This document shows positions 5,251-9,703 of a stretch of 9,703 bases of DNA, piece after piece. Under the pieces are notes generated by a model, which ran no database searches, was not told the origin of the DNA, and was given only the letters and a program-made list of their open reading frames with translations. The translations under genes were made by a program, and so were the position numbers. The stretch comes from JAJVID01 sp035275805 (lineage in GTDB: Bacteria; Acidobacteriota; Blastocatellia; RBC074): the NCBI GenBank assembly GCA_035275805.1, contig DATEMG010000497.1:1-9703 (forward strand), read 5' to 3'. Positions within the stretch are counted from its first letter, which is position 1. Every line of letters begins with the position of its first letter.

Positions 5251-5709
5251 GTGCTCGTCTTCAGTGGTGATCGATTCGCCGTGGCCTTCAATCGCGGCGC
5301 GCAGGGTGTGCCAGGAGAGGCTGGCGCATTTGACTCGGGCGGGGAATTCGCGGACGCCTGCGAATATTTTCAGGCGGCCCAGGTGATTCTGTTCAGTTTC
5401 GGCGTCCAGGTCTCCTTTTACCATCCGGTGAAATTCGTCGAAAATCACTCCGGCCTCTTCCTTAGTCTTGCCTTTGACTGCGGTGGTCATCATCGAAGCC
5501 GAGGCTTTCGAGATCGCGCAGCCCGACCCCTGGAAGCCCACGTCCTTGATTAAGTCGCCGTCCATTTCCAGATAGACCGTGATCTGATCGCCGCAGAGAG
5601 GGTTATAGCCTTCCTGTTCGCAGTTGGCCCTTTCGAGCCGCTTGAAGTTGCGAGGTTTCTTGTTGTGGTCAAGGATGACCTGTTGATAGAGTTCGTTCAG
5701 TTCCGCCAT
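5239..5709 (-). CDS. sufU: SufU, zinc-dependent sulfur-transfer / Fe-S scaffold protein
   Basis: 156 residues. SufU-type IscU homologues activate SufS and accept its persulfide sulfur in SUF systems lacking SufE. Visible landmarks are LYQQVILDHNKKPRN (7-21), NPLCGD with C39 and D41, 'GFQGSGCAISKASASMM' with C64, and RVKCASLSWHTL with C128. These match the Cys/Asp/Cys/Cys zinc ligands of Gram-positive SufU. The ~20-residue insertion between the second and third cysteines (about 85-110) is the feature that separates SufU from classical IscU. The last residues EDEHRQD are encoded by repeat-like DNA. It is the last gene of the suf operon, 32 bases after sufS. The SD is weak: TTTTGAGATTGAAT lies 5 bases before ATG. 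Bases 5400-5434 are duplicated at 4489-4523. Confidence 0.95.
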   Translation of the reverse strand: MAELNELYQQVILDHNKKPRNFKRLERANCEQEGYNPLCGDQITVYLEMDGDLIKDVGFQGSGCAISKASASMMTTAVKGKTKEEAGVIFDEFHRMVKGDLDAETEQNHLGRLKIFAGVREFPARVKCASLSWHTLRAAIEGHGESITTEDEHRQD

Positions 5710-5714
5710 TTGCT

Positions 5715-5728
5715 ATTCAATCTCAAAA
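5715..5728 (-). repeat. 14-bp motif in front of sufU (copy 1)
   Basis: TTTTGAGATTGAAT on the - strand, ending 5 bases before the sufU ATG. An identical copy precedes sufD at 8383-8396. The embedded TGAGAT is at best a weak SD. Confidence 0.7.
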
Positions 5729-5741
5729 CTTAAATCCCGAA

Positions 5742-7019
5742 TCAAGAGAAGACCTCAATCGCTTTCTGAATCCCGGCGGCCAGCGCATCGATCTCCTCTT
5801 TAGTGTTGTAGAAGGCGACCGAGGCGCGCGCCGTCGCGGGCACGTCGAATCGTTTCATCACGGGCTGCGCGCAATGGTGGCCGGCGCGCACCGCGATGCC
5901 TTCCTGATCGAGGATCGTACCGATGTCGTGCGGGTGGATGTCTTCGACCGTGAACGACAGCACGCTCGCTTTTTCGCGCGCCGTCCCGATAATCCTGACG
6001 CCGGGAATCGCGCCGATCACCTCGGTCGCGTATTCGAGCAGTTCGTGTTCGTAGGCGGCGATGCGGTCGAGGCCTATACTGTTCAGATAATCGACCGCCG
6101 CGCCGAGCGCGATGGCGCCTTCGATGTTCGGCGTGCCGGCCTCGAACTTGTAAGGCAGCGTGTTGTAAGTCGTCTTCTCGAACGTCACCGACGATATCAT
6201 GTCGCCGCCGCCCATCACCGGGGGCATCGATTCGAGCCAGTGGCTCTTGCCGTAGAGGACGCCGATGCCCGTGGGGCCGCACATCTTGTGACTGGAGAAA
6301 GCGTAGAAGTCGCAATCCAGGTCGCGCACGTCGACTTTCAGATGCGGCGCGGCCTGCGCGCCGTCGAGCAGGACGGGGACGTCCTGGCTGTGCGCCAGCT
6401 CGATGATCCGTTTGACCGGGTTGACAGTGCCGAGCGCGTTCGAGATGTGGGTGACGGCGACCATCTTGACGCGCTTGTTGAGCATCTGCGCGAACTCTTC
6501 GATCATCAATTCGCCGTCGTCGTCGATCGGGATCACGCGCAGCTTCGCCCGCTGCCCGTCGCAGAGCATCTGCCACGGGACGATGTTCGAGTGATGCTCC
6601 ATCGTGGAGATGATGATCTCGTCGCCTTCGTGTACGAATTTCCGGCCGTAACTCTGCGCGACGAGGTTTATGCCTTCGGTCGCGCCTCGCGTGTATATGA
6701 CCTCGTGCGTCTCGGCCGCGTTGATGAACCGCTGAATCCTGACTCGCGCGTCTTCGTATTCGCGCGTCGCCAATTGGCTCAGATAATGCACGCCGCGATG
6801 GACGTTGGCGTTCTGCGCGGAGTAATAGTTGGTGATCGCGTCGATCACGGACTGCGGCGTCTGCGATGTCGCGGCGTTGTCCAGATAGACCAGCGGGCGT
6901 CCGTGAACCCGCTGTTTGAGGATCGGAAAATCTTCGCGTATCCGATCTACGTCAAATCGGTTTGTCGGCGTCTCCTGCGCGTCAACTTCTTCAAACGCGG
7001 CTTGCATCTTTCTATTCAT
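5742..7019 (-). CDS. sufS: Cysteine desulfurase SufS (class II, PLP-dependent)
   Basis: 425 residues; removes sulfur from L-cysteine, leaving alanine and an enzyme-bound persulfide passed to SufU. Clear landmarks: LVYLDNAATSQTP (43-55), RGATEGINLVAQS (111-123), STMEHHSNIVPWQ (138-150) with the PLP-stacking His, LLDGAQAAPH (217-226), FSSHKMCGPTGIGVLYG (241-257) with PLP-binding Lys245, GTPNIEG (295-301), and AVRAGHHCAQPVM (377-389) with the persulfide Cys383. The short loop around Cys383 marks group II. It overlaps sufD by 4 bases (ATGA). The start is uncertain: GGAGG (7020-7024) directly touches the first ATG, while the next in-frame ATG (codon 5, 7007) is 12 bases away, so the protein may be 421 residues. 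The first ~25 residues are a charged extension before the usual 'iReDFPiL' start. Confidence 0.97.
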   Translation of the reverse strand: MNRKMQAAFEEVDAQETPTNRFDVDRIREDFPILKQRVHGRPLVYLDNAATSQTPQSVIDAITNYYSAQNANVHRGVHYLSQLATREYEDARVRIQRFINAAETHEVIYTRGATEGINLVAQSYGRKFVHEGDEIIISTMEHHSNIVPWQMLCDGQRAKLRVIPIDDDGELMIEEFAQMLNKRVKMVAVTHISNALGTVNPVKRIIELAHSQDVPVLLDGAQAAPHLKVDVRDLDCDFYAFSSHKMCGPTGIGVLYGKSHWLESMPPVMGGGDMISSVTFEKTTYNTLPYKFEAGTPNIEGAIALGAAVDYLNSIGLDRIAAYEHELLEYATEVIGAIPGVRIIGTAREKASVLSFTVEDIHPHDIGTILDQEGIAVRAGHHCAQPVMKRFDVPATARASVAFYNTKEEIDALAAGIQKAIEVFS

Positions 7020-8374
7020 CCTCCAGATTGGGCAAGATTTGGCAGACTCTGGTGTAGTTTGTCGAGAATCACCCGGTCCAAATGTTCACGCGCCGATTTC
7101 AATTTGATCCTGCTGATCACGTCCTCGGCGAAGCCGTAAGTCAGCAGCGCCCGCGCGCGTTCGGGAGTGATCCCGCGCGCGGACAGATAGAACAACTCCT
7201 CATCCTCCAATTGTCCCACGGTCGCGCCGTGAGCGCACTTCACGTCGTCGGCGAAAATCTCCAACTGCGGCTTAGTGTCGACGTGGGCGTCGGACGACAG
7301 CAGTAAATTTTTATTCAACTGGCGGGCGTCGGTCAGCAGCGCTCCTTCGCGCACGAAGACCTTGCCGTTGAAAACCGCGCGCGAACGCCCGTCGAGAATG
7401 CCTTTATAGAGTTGATTGCTCACCGAATGCGGCTTCTGGTGGTCAATAGAAGTATGGCTGTCGGTATGCTGCTCTCCCGTGACCACATAGAGGCCGTCAA
7501 TCGTCGTCTCTATATTCTCGCCGGTCAACGCGACGCTAAGGTCGTGCCGCGCTACGCGAGCCCCGAGCGAAACGGCGTACGACGCGTAATTGCTCGCGCG
7601 CTCCTGATGGACTCGGGTCGTGGCGATGTGAAACGCCCGCTCGCTCTCCTGTTGGAAGCGGTAATGTGTGATGACCGCGTCTTCCTTCACGACCGCTTCG
7701 GTCACGGCGTTGGTGAAATATATCCCTTCGACCAACGAGACGTAGCTCTCGATAACCGTGGCCACCGCGCCCGCCCCCGCGACTATCAACACTCGCGGGT
7801 GTGACGCCGCAGGCTCATCCGCCGTCGAGATGAAAAGCAGGTGGATAGGCGCATCTACAGCCTTCCCGCCGGGGATGTAAACGAACGCGCCGTCGCCGAG
7901 GCTCGCGGTGTTGAGCGCGGTGAAGGTCGCGTCGCGGTAATCTGCGTAAGCCGCCAGATGATCGCGCGTGACGTTGGCATGTTCGCTCGGAATTTCGGAG
8001 AGATTGGCGGCGACGCATCCGTTCGACAACGCGGTCAGACTGGAAAGCTCGCGCGAAAACGCCCCGTTGATGAAGACAAGGCGGCTGTCGCGCGATTCCG
8101 CGAACAGGAACGGCTCGATGTCGCGCGCCGTCAATCCGTTCAGGCCTTTCATCTCAGGGTCGAACAGCTCGCGGTACGGAACTTTCAGAATCGGCGCCGC
8201 GTTCGTGTACTTCCACTCCTCATCGCGCGTAGTCGGAAAATCGAGCGATTCGAAAGCCTCGCCCGCTTTCTCGCGCAGGTTCTGGAGCCACGCAGGGTCG
8301 CGCCCCTCGCGCGTTTGAGCGAGGAGTTTATATGCCGAAAAGATGCCCTCTTTCTCTTTACTTACTTGAGCCAT
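7016..8374 (-). CDS. sufD: SufD, component of the SufBCD Fe-S scaffold complex
   Basis: 452 residues. SufD pairs with SufB and SufC to build clusters and is linked to iron acquisition by the complex. The N-terminal part has WLQNLREKAGEAFESLDFP (29-47) and DEEWKYTNAAPI, the standard SufD opening. The C-terminal part forms the right-handed beta-helix core: 'HTDSHTSIDHQKPHSVSNQ', YKGILDGRSRAVFNGKVFV, 'TDARQLNKNLLLS' and FADDVKCAHGATVGQLEDEE (375-394). The KCAHGATVG string, with Cys380 and His382, and the following LFYLSARGI are characteristic; the His corresponds to one considered important in E. coli SufD. It starts 37 bases after sufC with only a weak SD, preceded by the same 14-bp motif as sufU, and overlaps the sufS start by 4 bases. 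It lacks features that would make it SufB. Confidence 0.93.
   Translation of the reverse strand: MAQVSKEKEGIFSAYKLLAQTREGRDPAWLQNLREKAGEAFESLDFPTTRDEEWKYTNAAPILKVPYRELFDPEMKGLNGLTARDIEPFLFAESRDSRLVFINGAFSRELSSLTALSNGCVAANLSEIPSEHANVTRDHLAAYADYRDATFTALNTASLGDGAFVYIPGGKAVDAPIHLLFISTADEPAASHPRVLIVAGAGAVATVIESYVSLVEGIYFTNAVTEAVVKEDAVITHYRFQQESERAFHIATTRVHQERASNYASYAVSLGARVARHDLSVALTGENIETTIDGLYVVTGEQHTDSHTSIDHQKPHSVSNQLYKGILDGRSRAVFNGKVFVREGALLTDARQLNKNLLLSSDAHVDTKPQLEIFADDVKCAHGATVGQLEDEELFYLSARGITPERARALLTYGFAEDVISRIKLKSAREHLDRVILDKLHQSLPNLAQSGG
7020..7024 (-). promoter_or_regulatory. SD of sufS, inside the sufD reading frame
   Basis: GGAGG on the - strand sits at zero distance from the first sufS ATG (7019) and 12 bases from the second (7007). 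It argues that codon 5 may be the working start, with coupling to sufD termination. Confidence 0.5.
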
Positions 8375-8382
8375 GAATCAAA

Positions 8383-8396
8383 ATTCAATCTCAAAA
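8383..8396 (-). repeat. 14-bp motif in front of sufD (copy 2)
   Basis: TTTTGAGATTGAAT on the - strand, 8 bases before the sufD ATG and identical to the copy before sufU (5715-5728). Confidence 0.7.
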
Positions 8397-8411
8397 TCTT
8401 TACCTGTCTGT

Positions 8412-9167
<756 letters not shown>

Positions 9168-9176
9168 TATCAAACT

Positions 9177-9182
9177 CTCCTT
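9177..9182 (-). promoter_or_regulatory. SD that assigns the sufC start to GTG 9167
   Basis: AAGGAG on the - strand, with a 9-base spacer to GTG. It begins on the last base of the ridA stop codon, so ribosomes ending ridA are well placed to start sufC. Confidence 0.75.
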
Positions 9183-9619
9183 CAATCTGTGACTTCGATG
9201 ATCGCTTCGATCTCGACCGGGATGCCGCTAGGCAGCGACCCCATCCCGACCGCCGAGCGCGCGTGCCGCCCGTTTTCGCCGAACACCTCGATGAACAGGT
9301 CGGAGCAGCCGTTGATGACGAACGGATGATCCTCGAAATCGGTAGTGGCGTTGACCATTCCCAGGACCTTGACCACGCGCTTGACGCGCCGCAGCGTGCC
9401 CAGTTCCTGCTTCATCACGGCCAGCAATATCAAACCCGTCTCGCGCGCGAACTGATAGGCCTGCTCTTTAGTGAATTCAATGCCCACCTTGCCTTTCGCG
9501 AGCGCGCCCTTGCCCGCCAGAAACATCAGGTTCCCTGCGCGCACGGCGTGAACGTAATTGCCCCCCGGCTTCGGCACGTGTGGGAGCAAATCTTCAATCT
9601 CCGAAAATCTGTCTGACAT
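9182..9619 (-). CDS. RidA/YjgF/UK114-family protein
   Basis: 145 residues. Founding RidA proteins hydrolyse reactive enamines/imines formed by PLP enzymes. Landmarks: LPHVPKPGGNYVHAVRAGNL (12-31), FLAGKGAL (33-40), 'QAYQFARETGLILLAVMKQELGTLRRVKRVVKVLGMV' (53-89), 'FGENGRHARSAVGMGSLP' with Arg121, and PVEIEAIIEV (134-143) with Glu138. Arg121 corresponds to the substrate-carboxylate-binding Arg of active RidA. The 'LP..P.PGGNYV' opening and the 145-residue length place it in a divergent Rid subgroup, so deaminase activity is not assured. The start has a strong SD, AGGAGG at 9626-9631, 6 bases before ATG. sufC follows at once, its SD touching the ridA stop, so the gene appears to be part of the suf operon. 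Confidence 0.88.
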   Translation of the reverse strand: MSDRFSEIEDLLPHVPKPGGNYVHAVRAGNLMFLAGKGALAKGKVGIEFTKEQAYQFARETGLILLAVMKQELGTLRRVKRVVKVLGMVNATTDFEDHPFVINGCSDLFIEVFGENGRHARSAVGMGSLPSGIPVEIEAIIEVTD

Positions 9620-9648
9620 AAACGGCCTCCTCTCCTACGAAAACCCTG

Positions 9649-9678
9649 GGAGCGCAGGCATCCTTGCCTGCTTACTCC
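9649..9678. repeat. Small hairpin repeat upstream of ridA
   Basis: gcaggca (9654-9660) and tgcctgc (9665-9671) form a perfect 7-bp stem around tcct, with outer ggag (9649-9652) and ctcc (9675-9678) able to pair beyond a small asymmetric bulge. The string resembles short dispersed palindromes I associate with acidobacterial intergenic regions. No T-run follows on either strand, so it is not a terminator. The window ends 25 bases later and no upstream gene can be called. Confidence 0.5.
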
Positions 9679-9703
9679 GATCAGTCAGCCATCGCCGGAA
9701 GCA

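Noticed and set aside
5874..7139. 421-codon open frame on the + strand opposite sufS and the end of sufD
   Set aside because: It is a mirror of the strongly conserved sufS gene; the translation is rich in Arg, Asp and His with no recognisable domain, as is usual opposite G+C-rich genes.

Overview
This window is bacterial. Base composition is moderately high in G+C, coding density is high, and purine-rich Shine-Dalgarno (SD) sequences are common. The gene set suggests a member of Acidobacteriota, possibly class Blastocatellia: a SUF iron-sulfur operon that uses SufU as scaffold, a secreted PQQ-type propeller, a DUF2889 protein and a secreted CIA30/CBM11-like protein, with small hairpin repeats between genes. 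The taxonomic call is an inference from gene style, not from a marker gene.

Layout, left part (1-4315, + strand). The window opens with the last ~73 codons of an S41 (C-terminal processing) protease, closed by a textbook intrinsic terminator. Next comes an exported PQQ-like beta-propeller protein. A ~165-bp stretch follows that reads like the end of a protein but has no normal start codon. Then comes a two-gene unit: a small protein resembling the CcbP calcium-binding family and, 7 bp later, a protein that appears to carry two tandem DUF2889 domains. A gene-poor spacer (possible 40-codon ORF and a strong hairpin) leads to an exported beta-sandwich protein.

Middle part (4316-5222). This is an accessory patch. 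It holds the C-terminal remnant of a PIN-domain toxin on the - strand, a short near-identical copy of part of the neighbouring sufU gene, and then an intact type II toxin-antitoxin pair on the + strand: a DUF104 (AF2212-like) antitoxin overlapping a MazF/PemK endoribonuclease. The pair has an extended -10 promoter and a 12-bp palindrome in front of it.

Right part (5239-9703, - strand). A compact operon is transcribed toward the left as ridA-like > sufC > sufD > sufS > sufU. SufS takes sulfur from cysteine, SufU relays or accepts it, and SufC and SufD form the ATPase/scaffold complex with SufB, which is not in the window. ridA/sufC and sufD/sufS overlap, suggesting coupled translation. The RidA-family gene sits where sufB would often be found. 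The window ends in a small hairpin repeat upstream of ridA.

The most notable observations are the sufU fragment plus PIN remnant beside the DUF104-MazF pair, the internal duplication in the DUF2889 protein, the RidA gene coupled to sufC, and a 14-bp repeat placed just before both sufD and sufU. I found no tRNA, rRNA, CRISPR array or intact insertion sequence.
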